Assembly (NCBI RefSeq): GCF_025318105.1
Contig: NZ_JAOANI010000014.1
Location: forward strand, 1-64,000
Direction: 5' to 3'
From: Venatoribacter pacificus
GTDB lineage: Bacteria; Pseudomonadota; Gammaproteobacteria; Pseudomonadales; Oceanobacteraceae
Length of the DNA stretch: 64,000 nt
The notes under the pieces are model-generated. The model did not search any database. It was not told the DNA's origin and saw only the letters and a program-made list of their open reading frames with translations. Within the stretch, counting starts at the first letter, position 1, and each line of letters begins with the position of its first letter. Below, one piece after another: positions 42,891 through 51,649 of this stretch. Made by a program: the position numbers and the translations under genes.

Positions 42891-45800
42891 GCGCTTTGCC
42901 CGGACTGACGCTCTGGCCGGTTGTGCGCAGCACTTCCACCACGGTACCGCTCTGATGGCTGCTGACTTCAATTTCCATTTTCATGGATTCCAGCACCACC
43001 AGGGGCTGACCGGCGCTGACCTGATCGCCGGGCTTCACCAGACATTGCCAGACGTTGCCGGATACATGGCTGTCGATGCTGAATTCACCCTCTGCCAGCG
43101 GACGCTCATCGCTTTCTTCCAGCACCGCTGGTTCGCTGTCGTAATGGAATTTTCCTGAGGCTTTCCATTCCTCAAGTTCTGCCTGAAAGGCTTTTTGCCG
43201 TTCCTGCTGGAAGGCTGAAATGCCTGTGCCCTGTTCCTGTAAAAAGCGTTCGTATTCCGCGAGATTAAAGCGGGTTTCTTCAATTTTGATGGGGTACTGG
43301 CCGTGGGGAAACTGCTGGCGGATCGTCATCAGTTCGTCGTGGCTGACCTCGTAAAAACGCACCTGATCGAAAAAGCGCAGCAGCCAGGGCTGGGTAAATT
43401 CGCGGGTGGTTTTATAGCGGTTCCACATCTGCAGGGTACGGCCAACAAACTGATAACCGCCCGGGCCTTCCATGCCGTAAATGCACATATAAGCGCCACC
43501 GATACCGACGGAGTTTTCTGCTGTCCAGGTACGCGCCGGATTATATTTGGTGGTGACCAGACGGTGGCGCGGGTCCATGGGCGTTGCCACCGGAGCACCT
43601 AAATACACATCGCCTAAGCCCATCACCAGATAACTGGCGTTAAAGACAATGTCCTTTACTTCGTCGATGGAATTCAGGCCATTAATACGGCGGATAAACT
43701 CAATATTATCCGGGCACCAGGGCGCATCGGCCCGTACCGATTGCATGTATTTATTCACCGCCAGCTGGCAGGCTTCGTCGTTCCACGACAATGGCAGGTG
43801 AACAATGCGTGACGGCACTTCGGCATCCTGCAAATCACCGAGCTGATCTTCGGCGGCAATTAATATCTGCAGTAATTCCTGCTGGCTTAAACGGCTGGAA
43901 TCGTAGTGCAGCTGCAGCGAGCGGATGCCCGGAGTCAGTTCCCACAGGCCGGTAATATTCTGTGTGTTTAAATACTGCATTAAGGCGTGGACACGGAAGC
44001 GCAAGCGGATATCCAGCTGCAGTGGGCCGTATTCCACCAGTAAATACTGGTCTCCACTGGGGCGATAAACGACACCGGTCGGGTGTGAGTCTGCCTGACC
44101 GGTATAAGCGATGCTGTGCACAATCGGGCTGTCCGGTAAGCAGCGTTCAACCGCACAATCCTCTGCCCTCAGTGTTGTCAGGCCGTTTTGCTGTGCGCGG
44201 TTTAAGGCCACCGCGGTTTGCTGGCTCACCGGTAAAAAGCGGATTTTATCACCGGCTTTTAACTGGCCGAGTTTCCATAAATCCGCGGTTATCACCGTGG
44301 CCGGGCAGACAAAGCCGCCCAGACTCGGGCCGTCCGGCCCTAAAATCACCGGCATATCACCGGTAAAATCGACGGTACCAATGGCGTAGGCATTGTCGTG
44401 GATATTGGATGGATGCAAGCCGGCTTCACCACCGTCGGCCCGTGCCCATTCCGGTTTGGGGCCAATCAGGCGCACACCGGTACGGCTGGAGTTGTAGTGC
44501 ACTTCCCAGGTGTGGGCAAAGAAGCGTTCAATATCGCTGTCGGTGAAAAATTCAGGTGCGCCGTGTGGGCCGTAAATAACCCGTAATTCCCACTCATTGG
44601 CAATCGTGGGCAGCAAAGCCGGATCATTAAGAGTTGCAGGCTCCGCTTTATTATCTGCGGAAAAATGCAGCACATCGCCCGGTAGTAATGCGCGGCCGTT
44701 ATGGCCGCCAAACTGGCCAAGCGTAAAGGTGGATTTTGAACCCAAGTAATCCGGACAGTTAAAACCACCGGCAATTAAACAATAAGCACGTGCTCCAGCA
44801 CTGCCAACGCTGCCGCAGTCGAGAATATCGCCGGCATTAATATCAATGACCTGCCAGAATTCAATATTACTGGTTGTACTGTTGTGGCTCAGGCTGTCAG
44901 GGGGTAGGCCCGCGCGGGTCAGACTGGCGCTGGTGGTGGCACCGGCCAGTAATATTCTTGTCGGTGCGTTAAATTTAAGCACCGGGCCTTTTAAGGTAAT
45001 TTCCAGACCCGCCGCCTGTTCTGCATTGCCGAGTAAACGGTTACCGAGAGCAAAAGAATAGCCATCGAACGGACCTGACGGTGGCACGCCAATATCCCAA
45101 TAGCCAATGCGCGCGGGTAAATCCTGAAGGGTGGTTTGTGTTCCGGCGGTTAATACCTGCACGCTGGTGGGCTGGTGTTGCAGGGTTTTTAATAACTGGG
45201 TGTAGACGTCACCGGCTTGTACGCGCTTATCTTTAAGAATATCGAGCAGATAACGGCGGTTGCATTCCAGTCCGTACAATTCCGTGTTGGCCAGCGCTTC
45301 TGCCAGAGTTGCCAGCGCCTGATCGCGGTTGGCGGCGGTGGCAATCACTTTGGCCAGCATAGGGTCGAACAGTGCCGGTACTTCCGAGCCGCTTTCTACC
45401 CAGGTATCAATACGCAGTGATGGCCAGCCTGAAGTCTCCTTTATCAGAGGCCAGCGGACATTGCTTAATAATCCGGCGCAGGGCTGAAAATCCTGTGCCG
45501 GATCTTCGGCATAAATCCGTGCCTGAATGCTGTGGCCTTTGGGTATGAAATGCTCTGTCAGTGGCAGCGTTTCACCGGCACCGAGGCGCACCATCCATTC
45601 CACCAGATCAATACCGTAGACTTCTTCGGTAACGCCGTGCTCAACCTGTAAGCGGGTATTCACTTCGAGGAAATAAAACTCGCCGGAATCGGCATCGTAA
45701 ATAAATTCGACCGTACCGGCACTGCGGTAATTAACCGAGCGGCCCAGACGCGCTGCGGTGGTGTGCAAGGCTTCACGTTGTTGTGCGGTTAAACCCGGTG

Positions 45801-46527
45801 CCGGTGTTTCTTCCAGCACTTTCTGGTTGCGGCGCTGGATAGAACAGTCGCGTTCGCCCAATGCCAGCACCTGGCCCTTACCGTCACCAAAAATCTGTAC
45901 TTCGATATGGCGGGCTTTTTCGACAAATTTTTCAATAAAAACGCCATCGTTGGCAAAGTTATTGGCACTTAAACGCTTCACCGAGGCAAACGCCTGTTGA
46001 AGTTCGGCCTCGCTGTAACACAGCTGCATACCAATACCGCCACCACCGGCGGTGCTTTTTAACATCACCGGATAACCAATGCTCCCGGCTTCACGGATGG
46101 CGCTGTGAATATCGGTCAGCAGTTCGGTGCCCGGCAGCAGCGGAACTTTATTGTCCTGCGCCAGTGCACGCGCCGAATGCTTTAAGCCAAAGGCATCCAT
46201 TTGTGCGGCGGTGGGGCCAAGAAAGACCACGCCAGCCTGATCGCAGGCATGGGAGAAGCCGGTATTTTCGCTTAAAAATCCATAACCGGGGTGAATGGCT
46301 TCAGCACCGCAGTCTTTGGCAATCTGCAGGATTTTTTCCTGATTCAGGTAGGTATCCGCGACCGTACCATCACCTAAACAATAAGCCTCATCGGCCTGCT
46401 GGACATGCAGCGAATGCTGGTCGGCCTGATGGTAAACTGCAACCGCCTGAATATTCATTTTTTTCAGGGTGCGGATAATACGGCTGGCAATGGCGCCACG
46501 GTTAGCGATTAAGACTTTTTTAAACAT
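42856..46527 (-). CDS. Biotin-dependent guanidine/urea carboxylase
   Basis: A 1223-residue multidomain carboxylase. Order: biotin carboxylase (about 1-450, with GYGFLSEN, the ATP-grasp STAGGGGIGMQ loop and EVNTRLQVEHGVTE), an AHS2/KipA-type carboxyltransferase half (about 480-790, from VLTAGTQTTLQDL), an AHS1/KipI-type half, and a C-terminal biotinyl domain with ESMKMEIEV (biotinyl Lys about 1183). This is the urea carboxylase architecture. The guanidine-I riboswitch at the operon head and two DUF1989 partners indicate that guanidine is the physiological substrate, as established for such riboswitch-linked enzymes. No allophanate hydrolase follows; the next gene is convergent. Confidence 0.92.
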   Translation of the reverse strand: MFKKVLIANRGAIASRIIRTLKKMNIQAVAVYHQADQHSLHVQQADEAYCLGDGTVADTYLNQEKILQIAKDCGAEAIHPGYGFLSENTGFSHACDQAGVVFLGPTAAQMDAFGLKHSARALAQDNKVPLLPGTELLTDIHSAIREAGSIGYPVMLKSTAGGGGIGMQLCYSEAELQQAFASVKRLSANNFANDGVFIEKFVEKARHIEVQIFGDGKGQVLALGERDCSIQRRNQKVLEETPAPGLTAQQREALHTTAARLGRSVNYRSAGTVEFIYDADSGEFYFLEVNTRLQVEHGVTEEVYGIDLVEWMVRLGAGETLPLTEHFIPKGHSIQARIYAEDPAQDFQPCAGLLSNVRWPLIKETSGWPSLRIDTWVESGSEVPALFDPMLAKVIATAANRDQALATLAEALANTELYGLECNRRYLLDILKDKRVQAGDVYTQLLKTLQHQPTSVQVLTAGTQTTLQDLPARIGYWDIGVPPSGPFDGYSFALGNRLLGNAEQAAGLEITLKGPVLKFNAPTRILLAGATTSASLTRAGLPPDSLSHNSTTSNIEFWQVIDINAGDILDCGSVGSAGARAYCLIAGGFNCPDYLGSKSTFTLGQFGGHNGRALLPGDVLHFSADNKAEPATLNDPALLPTIANEWELRVIYGPHGAPEFFTDSDIERFFAHTWEVHYNSSRTGVRLIGPKPEWARADGGEAGLHPSNIHDNAYAIGTVDFTGDMPVILGPDGPSLGGFVCPATVITADLWKLGQLKAGDKIRFLPVSQQTAVALNRAQQNGLTTLRAEDCAVERCLPDSPIVHSIAYTGQADSHPTGVVYRPSGDQYLLVEYGPLQLDIRLRFRVHALMQYLNTQNITGLWELTPGIRSLQLHYDSSRLSQQELLQILIAAEDQLGDLQDAEVPSRIVHLPLSWNDEACQLAVNKYMQSVRADAPWCPDNIEFIRRINGLNSIDEVKDIVFNASYLVMGLGDVYLGAPVATPMDPRHRLVTTKYNPARTWTAENSVGIGGAYMCIYGMEGPGGYQFVGRTLQMWNRYKTTREFTQPWLLRFFDQVRFYEVSHDELMTIRQQFPHGQYPIKIEETRFNLAEYERFLQEQGTGISAFQQERQKAFQAELEEWKASGKFHYDSEPAVLEESDERPLAEGEFSIDSHVSGNVWQCLVKPGDQVSAGQPLVVLESMKMEIEVSSHQSGTVVEVLRTTGQSVSPGKALVILQTAGNGE

Positions 46528-46612
46528 GGTCTTGCCTCATTCTTTAATGTCTTGTTGCACAAGAGGCAGGTCGTCCTGCATAAATACTGAAGCCTGCCGG
46601 TCGTCCGGCGGC

Positions 46613-46883
46613 TTAAGGCACCTCTGAATAATTCAGTGCCCGCTTCGGCTTACTGAAAAAGTTCAGATCAAAGCGCCACGTTGAAGGCATAACGGGTTAC
46701 GCCAAAACGTGGCAACACCGAGCTGGATTTTTTCAGCAAGCCCCGAAGGGCGTGGGCTGCAGAGTGTTTTGACGGTGTTGTCGATTTTATAAAGGACTCG
46801 CCATTCACTGCAATCGACGCCTTGTCAAAAGCACTCTGCAGCACTCACGCGAAGCTGTGCAGAATTATTCAGAGGTGCCTTAA
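46613..46883. mobile_element. MITE-like palindromic element 2 (271 bp)
   Basis: Perfect 22-bp terminal inverted repeats (46613-46634 and 46862-46883; left end begins TTAAGGCACCTCTGAATAAT) enclose about 227 bp of nested hairpins: GCCACGTT/AACGTGGC near 46675-46716 and an imperfect pair at about 46757-46785 and 46812-46841. There is no gene inside. It lies within the guanidine operon between the second DUF1989 gene and the carboxylase gene. A partial copy is at 37761-37820. Confidence 0.75.
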
Positions 46884-46912
46884 AATATGAGTTTTCTGAT
46901 CGGCAGGCAGGA

Positions 46913-47548
46913 TTACCAGACAATCACTTCAATCGGTGTCGGGTTATAGGCATTGCAGGGGTTGTTCAGCTGCGGGCAGTTGGATATCAGCACGATGGTG
47001 TTCATCAGAGCTTTCAGTTCGACATATTTGCCGGCATCGGAAATGCCATCGGCAAAGGTCAGTCCGCCTTCAGCGGTGACCGGTACATTCATAAAGAAAT
47101 TAATATTGTGGGTAATATCGGCTTTATCCAGGCCGTATTCTTCATGCTCGTTAATGGCCAGCATCCAGCTGTCACGGCAGGCGTGCATGCACTTTTTTTC
47201 CAGACTGTAGCGCACGGTATTGGATTCGGTAGCGCAGGCACCGCCTAAGGTGTCATGTCGACCACAGGTATCGGCAACAATTTCCAGCAGCGGGCGGTTT
47301 TCGTTGGTCATTAATACCGAGCCTGCTGTCAGGTATACATTACCCTGGGCGCGGATGGTATCAGTCGCGCTGTAGCGTTCGCTGGGATCATCGGCATTAT
47401 AAAACAGCGTATCGGCGGCCTGATTACCTTCCAGATCGAGAATACGCAGGGTCTGTCCGGCTTCTATACGGTGAATAAAATAGTCACCGGCGAGTACTGT
47501 CTGGCGGAAACTGGCATCCTGGGGCTGCAGTGTGCTTGCTTTAATCAT
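46913..47548 (-). CDS. DUF1989 protein, carboxyguanidine deiminase subunit (urea carboxylase-associated protein)
   Basis: A 211-residue member of DUF1989. Conserved features include LDLEGNQAADTLFYNADDP, CGRHDTLGGAC and the C-terminal SNCPQLNNPCNAYNPTPIEV, with Cys/His residues likely to bind metal. In guanidine-utilising bacteria, pairs of DUF1989 proteins (CgdA and CgdB) form carboxyguanidine deiminase, which converts carboxyguanidine to allophanate. I cannot say which of the two this is. It starts 12 bases after the upstream DUF1989 stop, and a MITE-like element separates it from the carboxylase. Confidence 0.88.
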   Translation of the reverse strand: MIKASTLQPQDASFRQTVLAGDYFIHRIEAGQTLRILDLEGNQAADTLFYNADDPSERYSATDTIRAQGNVYLTAGSVLMTNENRPLLEIVADTCGRHDTLGGACATESNTVRYSLEKKCMHACRDSWMLAINEHEEYGLDKADITHNINFFMNVPVTAEGGLTFADGISDAGKYVELKALMNTIVLISNCPQLNNPCNAYNPTPIEVIVW

Positions 47549-47559
47549 GATTCGGCTCC

Positions 47560-48315
47560 TCAGGCTTCGCAGAAGTTATAGAGAAAATTGTTGTGAAAAC
47601 CGCGCTGATTTTCTGCGCAGTGATTTTTACACTCATCATCGTCGGCAACGGCGGCGGCTTTGCCCAGATGGTAATGCACCGGCCGCACAGGATATTCGGC
47701 GGCATTGTTTATCGGGTGCGGACAGGTGTGCATGATCAGCAGGGTGTCCATTTCAAAGCGCAGAGTGATGGCATTTCCTGCCTTTGATGCATCGCCGATG
47801 TAGCGCATATTGCCCAGATCATCGGTCTGCACCTGACTGAACAGATTGAGGTTGGCGGCCATATCTTTGCGGGACAGACCGTATTTGGCGAATTCCACCA
47901 GAAAGCTGTCATAGCCGTTCTGTGTCCAGCCATTACGGGCTTCCTGATAGGTTTTAATGCCCCATTTTTCTGCCACCATGGCTTTATTAATATTGCCGCA
48001 GACGGTGTCGTGCCAGCCGCAATCATCCGCCACAACAGAGGCAAAAATACGGCCCATATCGGAATACAGACAGTGGCCCTGAGTCAGCTTAAAGGTATGC
48101 TGGCATTTTAAGGTATCCGGTGCGTTGTACTTTTCCAGCAGGTCGTATGGGTTAAACATTAACAGACCAAGATTGGCGCCGCCGTGCAGGTCGGTAAAGG
48201 TGATGACCGTGCCTTTTTTTACCCGCATCGACCAGTGGCAGCCGCCTCCCAGCGTATCCTGATAAACGGCCTCGCCCTGATAAAATTGCTGATGTTTTTT
48301 GCTTAACTGAGTCAT
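47560..48315 (-). CDS. DUF1989 protein, carboxyguanidine deiminase subunit (urea carboxylase-associated protein)
   Basis: A 251-residue DUF1989 paralogue of the next gene, sharing DLHGGANLGLLMFNPYDLLEKYNA, the CGWHDTVCGN block and a C-terminal HTCPHPINN. The long form of the pair, with a His/Cys-rich C-terminal extension (DDDECKNHCAEN). The ATG at 48315 is chosen over 48333 because GAAGGAGAAACC precedes it at good spacing. It is expected to act with the other DUF1989 protein on carboxyguanidine. It follows the ABC ATPase gene closely. Confidence 0.88.
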   Translation of the reverse strand: MTQLSKKHQQFYQGEAVYQDTLGGGCHWSMRVKKGTVITFTDLHGGANLGLLMFNPYDLLEKYNAPDTLKCQHTFKLTQGHCLYSDMGRIFASVVADDCGWHDTVCGNINKAMVAEKWGIKTYQEARNGWTQNGYDSFLVEFAKYGLSRKDMAANLNLFSQVQTDDLGNMRYIGDASKAGNAITLRFEMDTLLIMHTCPHPINNAAEYPVRPVHYHLGKAAAVADDDECKNHCAENQRGFHNNFLYNFCEA

Positions 48316-48325
48316 GGTTTCTCCT

Positions 48326-49177
48326 TCAGGCACCTATTCCGGTACTTATACCTGCCTCGTCCTGCACACGGGCTGTGGCATGAACGGAGTGCTGAATATC
48401 GTTGTATAAAGAATGTTCCTGAGCGCTGTCGCCGCTTTTGGCCAGCTGGCCATGATTGGCCTGGTTCAGTTTTAAATCGTAGGTAATGGTCGCCCCCCAG
48501 GCATTGGGAGCCATAGGATCATGGCGGATTTTATCGAATACCAATAAACGGCTGCCGAGATAAAAACCCTCACCAATATCGTGGGTGACCATAAAAATAG
48601 TGGTGCCGGTCTGCTGCCATAAATCCAGAATTAACTGGTGCATATCGGCACGGATACCCGGATCAAGGGCGCCGAAGGGCTCGTCAAGTAGCAGGATTTT
48701 TGGCTCTTTAATTAATGCCTGAGCAATGGCCAGACGCTGCTGCATGCCGCCGGAAAGTTCATGTGGATACTTATTGGCGGCGCTGTGCAGTCCTACCCGC
48801 TGCAACAGATTCATGGCTTTTTCTCTGGCCTGAGCGCGGGCTTTACCAAACAGGCGGGCCAGCAATTTACTCTGGGCAAATTCCAGCCCGAGAATGACAT
48901 TGTCCAGCACGCTCAGATGGGGAAATACTGAGTATTTCTGAAACACAATGCCGCGGTCGACACTGGGCTCGTCGGTTAATGGCTGACCATCCAGCAGGCA
49001 CTGGCCTTTACTGGCGCTTTCCTGACCGGAGAGCATTTTCAGAAAGGTCGATTTGCCGCAGCCGGATGCTCCGACCATGGTCACAAATTCGCCTTTTTTA
49101 ACGCTCAGATTGATATTGTCCAGCACCGGCTGATCACCGTAGGTTTTGCTGACTTTTTTAAATTCGATAAAACTCAT
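48326..49177 (-). CDS. ABC transporter ATP-binding protein of the guanidine/urea carboxylase operon
   Basis: ATPase of the nitrate/sulfonate/taurine importer family. Walker A GASGCGKST, signature LSGGMQQRLAIAQAL, Walker B ILLLDEPFGALD and the switch His in MVTHD are all intact. The C-terminus carries about 60 residues beyond the core. With the neighbouring permease it would energise uptake of the operon's substrate or a related compound. No substrate-binding protein gene is in the operon. Confidence 0.93.
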   Translation of the reverse strand: MSFIEFKKVSKTYGDQPVLDNINLSVKKGEFVTMVGASGCGKSTFLKMLSGQESASKGQCLLDGQPLTDEPSVDRGIVFQKYSVFPHLSVLDNVILGLEFAQSKLLARLFGKARAQAREKAMNLLQRVGLHSAANKYPHELSGGMQQRLAIAQALIKEPKILLLDEPFGALDPGIRADMHQLILDLWQQTGTTIFMVTHDIGEGFYLGSRLLVFDKIRHDPMAPNAWGATITYDLKLNQANHGQLAKSGDSAQEHSLYNDIQHSVHATARVQDEAGISTGIGA

Positions 49178-49222
49178 ACATATTCCACCTTGTGGTTATC
49201 CTGCGTCTGAAAATCAGTGCAT

Positions 49223-50035
49223 TTATTGCGGCTGATACCAGGGGAATAATTTGCGGTTCAGTTGTTTCAGTAACTGATCAGAAATAATCGCCAGCAGGCT
49301 GATCCACACCACATAAGGCAGGATGACGTCCATTGCCATATAACGGCGTACCAGAAAAATCCGGTAACCAAGTCCTTCGGTCGAGGCGATGGCTTCGGCG
49401 GCAATTAAAAATAACCAGGCAGCTCCCATCGACAGGCGCAGTGCATCGACCAGGCGTGGCAGCATTTGCGGCAGCACCATGCGCAGCATTAATTGCCAGC
49501 TGTTGGCGCCCAGAGTCTGTGCCTTAATCCACTGTTCGGTCGGGAGTTCTGATACACGGCTTTGTAATTCGCGGATTAAATATGGCGTGATGCCAATCAC
49601 AATCAGCACCACTTTCGATACTTCACCGAGGCCGAAAACAATAAACAGTACCGGCAGCAGGGCCATGGGCGGCACCATCGAGATGGCGGTGGTAAAGGGC
49701 GATAAATTTGCGCGCAGCAGCGGCAGGGCGCCCAGTGTTAAACCAAATAACAGAGCAATCGTTGCGCTGATACCAACGCCCATGGCCAGACGTTCAAGGC
49801 TGGCGAGGGTATCGACCCAGAGCAGAATATCGCCGCTGCGTTTATTTTCTTCAGTCGCCATGCGCAACAGGGTATCGCCCATAGTGCTGAAGGCAGGCAG
49901 TAATTTGTCGTTCGGATTTTCGCTCAGGCGCTCGGTTGAGGCTGCCATATAGAGCAGGATGGCGATAATGAAGGGCAGGGCGCCCAGAAAAAAAGCCAGT
50001 GGGCGGGAAATTCTCTGATTAATCAGCCGGCGCAT
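49223..50035 (-). CDS. ABC transporter permease of the guanidine/urea carboxylase operon
   Basis: A 270-residue inner-membrane permease with about six helices and the EAA-type loop (EQWIKAQTLGANSWQLMLR...LPQMLPRLVDALR) of the taurine/nitrate family. The frame is open much further upstream into the riboswitch, but the ATG at 50035 is preceded by CAGGAGTG and starts MRRLINQRIS, a normal permease N-terminus. First gene after the riboswitch, and 45 bases before the ATPase gene. Confidence 0.92.
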   Translation of the reverse strand: MRRLINQRISRPLAFFLGALPFIIAILLYMAASTERLSENPNDKLLPAFSTMGDTLLRMATEENKRSGDILLWVDTLASLERLAMGVGISATIALLFGLTLGALPLLRANLSPFTTAISMVPPMALLPVLFIVFGLGEVSKVVLIVIGITPYLIRELQSRVSELPTEQWIKAQTLGANSWQLMLRMVLPQMLPRLVDALRLSMGAAWLFLIAAEAIASTEGLGYRIFLVRRYMAMDVILPYVVWISLLAIISDQLLKQLNRKLFPWYQPQ

Positions 50036-50040
50036 AAGCG

Positions 50041-50065
50041 CACTCCTGTTCGGGTTAACGGAGCG
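50041..50065 (-). promoter_or_regulatory. Candidate SD-sequestering hairpin of the riboswitch expression platform
   Basis: On the minus strand CGCTCC (50060-50065) can pair with GGAGTG (50041-50046), which includes the permease ribosome binding site, with one G-U pair. No T run follows the aptamer, so translational rather than transcriptional control is suggested. Confidence 0.4.
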
Positions 50066-50110
50066 GATACAAGGGGCATTGCACAGGCTGGCCTGAGCGA
50101 ATGTTCCAGT

Positions 50111-50220
50111 GATCTCCCGGGCTTTTATCCCTCCGTGTAACCCCCGCACGCGGCTGAGGTCGGTTGCTCTCGGACCAGTCATTCGTGTTTTACAACACAA
50201 ACCGGAACCCTAGCGACCTA
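50111..50220 (-). promoter_or_regulatory. Guanidine-I riboswitch (ykkC class)
   Basis: Read on the minus strand, the conserved aptamer blocks occur in order: CTAGGGTTCCG, ACTGGTCCGAGAG, then ACACGGAGGGATAAAAGCCC followed by GGGAGAT. These are the hallmark motifs of the guanidine-I (ykkC) RNA, which turns genes on when guanidine binds. It lies about 75 bases upstream of the permease start and so controls the transporter, DUF1989 and carboxylase genes. The rest of 50221-50475 holds only upstream regions. Confidence 0.93.
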
Positions 50221-50475
50221 TTAACGGAATCAGTGTAGCAATTCCGTGAGCGATGCAGAACACCCCATTGTTTTCGCATCTGCTGAGTCTTTGCGAATGG
50301 TGTGCCAATTCTTACAAAGTGTGGCAATGCGTTGTTTTTGCACATGCGGCGTGCCGAAATGTCATAACTTGGTGGCTGAGAGAGTTCTCAGCAAAGCGTT
50401 TTCACCTTTTTATGCTGCATTTTGGGTCGTATTTTTTATAAGAGGTTTTATTTTGGTGCTTTTAAAGAGGGTGTT

Positions 50476-51450
50476 ATGCGTCGTTATCTGAATCCTGCGG
50501 CGGTGCTGTTTCTGGCATCGGTTCTCTGGGGCAGTGCCTGGATACCGCTGAACGCTATTGAAAGCGCCGGAATCAGTCATTCATTACTGCTGCTACTGGC
50601 GTACAGCGTGGCCAGTGTTCTGACCGCGGTGATTCTGTGGCGTCAGTGGCACAGGGTGCTGGCGCACTGGCAGCAGAATAAAGCGTTGTTAGCAGGAATA
50701 TTTCTGGTCGGTGGGCTGGCCAATGCCAGTTTTTCGCTGGCGCTGCTGGAAGGTAATGTGGTGCGGGTAATGGTGCTGTTTTATCTGTTGCCTGTGTGGA
50801 GCACCTTACTTGGACGATTATTTCTGCACGAAACCGTTGATGTCAGTAAAGCGCTGATGATTGTGCTGGCTTTATTGGGCGTGGTGCTGGTTGCGGGTAT
50901 TCAGCCGGGTAGCGACTGGCAGACGAACTTACTGAAAACGCCCTGGGGAACAGGCGATACTCTGGGGCTGATTGCCGGTTTTACCTATGCAGCGAATAAT
51001 ATTTTATTCCGTAAAGGGCAGCAGGTTGCGCTGGTATTAAAAGCAGAAAGTATGTTGCTGGGAGCTGCATTTTTTATGTTGCTGAGCTGGCTTTGGCAGG
51101 CGGATACACAGAATGCCGATCAGCTGTTGCAGGTATCGGCAAGCGCCGTTTTGCTGGCCATTCTGTACGGCGCAACCTGGCTTCTGGCGGTATCCTTCGG
51201 GTCGCAATGGGGTGTCAGTCATTTACCTGCCAGCCGCTCGTCGCTGATTATTATTATGGAACTGGTCACCGCAGTATTGACGGCCTGGTGGCTGGGAGAA
51301 GCGCAGTTGAGTTTATGGGGCTGGTTGGGTTGTGTCTGCATTATGAGCGCAGCATTGCTGGATAGTATGAGTGCCGAGGTTAGTCCAGACGTAAAAACCT
51401 GGGTACCAGCATCAGGCCAATTCCGGTCATCACCATGGCGTAGTGATTAG
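50476..51450 (+). CDS. DMT superfamily transporter (EamA family)
   Basis: A 324-residue membrane protein with ten helices in two EamA repeats; the first begins AAVLFLASVLWGSAWIPLNA and the second LGLIAGFTYAANNILFRKG. Such proteins export amino acids or metabolites; the substrate cannot be told. The ATG at 50476 follows AGAGGGTG; the open frame upstream is not family-like. Its 3' end overlaps the convergent small membrane protein gene by 71 bases. Divergent from the riboswitch operon. Confidence 0.88.
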   Translation: MRRYLNPAAVLFLASVLWGSAWIPLNAIESAGISHSLLLLLAYSVASVLTAVILWRQWHRVLAHWQQNKALLAGIFLVGGLANASFSLALLEGNVVRVMVLFYLLPVWSTLLGRLFLHETVDVSKALMIVLALLGVVLVAGIQPGSDWQTNLLKTPWGTGDTLGLIAGFTYAANNILFRKGQQVALVLKAESMLLGAAFFMLLSWLWQADTQNADQLLQVSASAVLLAILYGATWLLAVSFGSQWGVSHLPASRSSLIIIMELVTAVLTAWWLGEAQLSLWGWLGCVCIMSAALLDSMSAEVSPDVKTWVPASGQFRSSPWRSD

Positions 51451-51592
51451 ATACAAAGTAGGGGTAAATCATCAGGGCAACGCCGCTCCACAGTGCGATT
51501 TTGTGGCTTTGACGCTTACCGTAAATAAAATAACCAAAACCAATGGAGCCGAAAATCAGAGACAGAAACAGTGCGGTCGTGTCGGTTAACAT
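51380..51592 (-). CDS. Small two-helix membrane protein, 70 aa
   Basis: MLTDTTALFLSLIFGSIGFG starts a protein with two or three membrane helices (5-22, 33-48, 50-66) and a short basic linker YGKRQSHK between them. AAGGAA precedes the ATG at good spacing, and the sequence resembles small conserved proteins annotated in Gammaproteobacteria as amino-acid transport-like, without proven function. Its last 71 bases overlap the DMT gene on the other strand. Confidence 0.75.
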   Translation of the reverse strand: MLTDTTALFLSLIFGSIGFGYFIYGKRQSHKIALWSGVALMIYPYFVSNHYAMVMTGIGLMLVPRFLRLD

Positions 51593-51649
51593 GGTGTATT
51601 CCTTAACGTCGATTCTTTTGTATTGAACCTTGCTCGAAAGTACTGCTGT

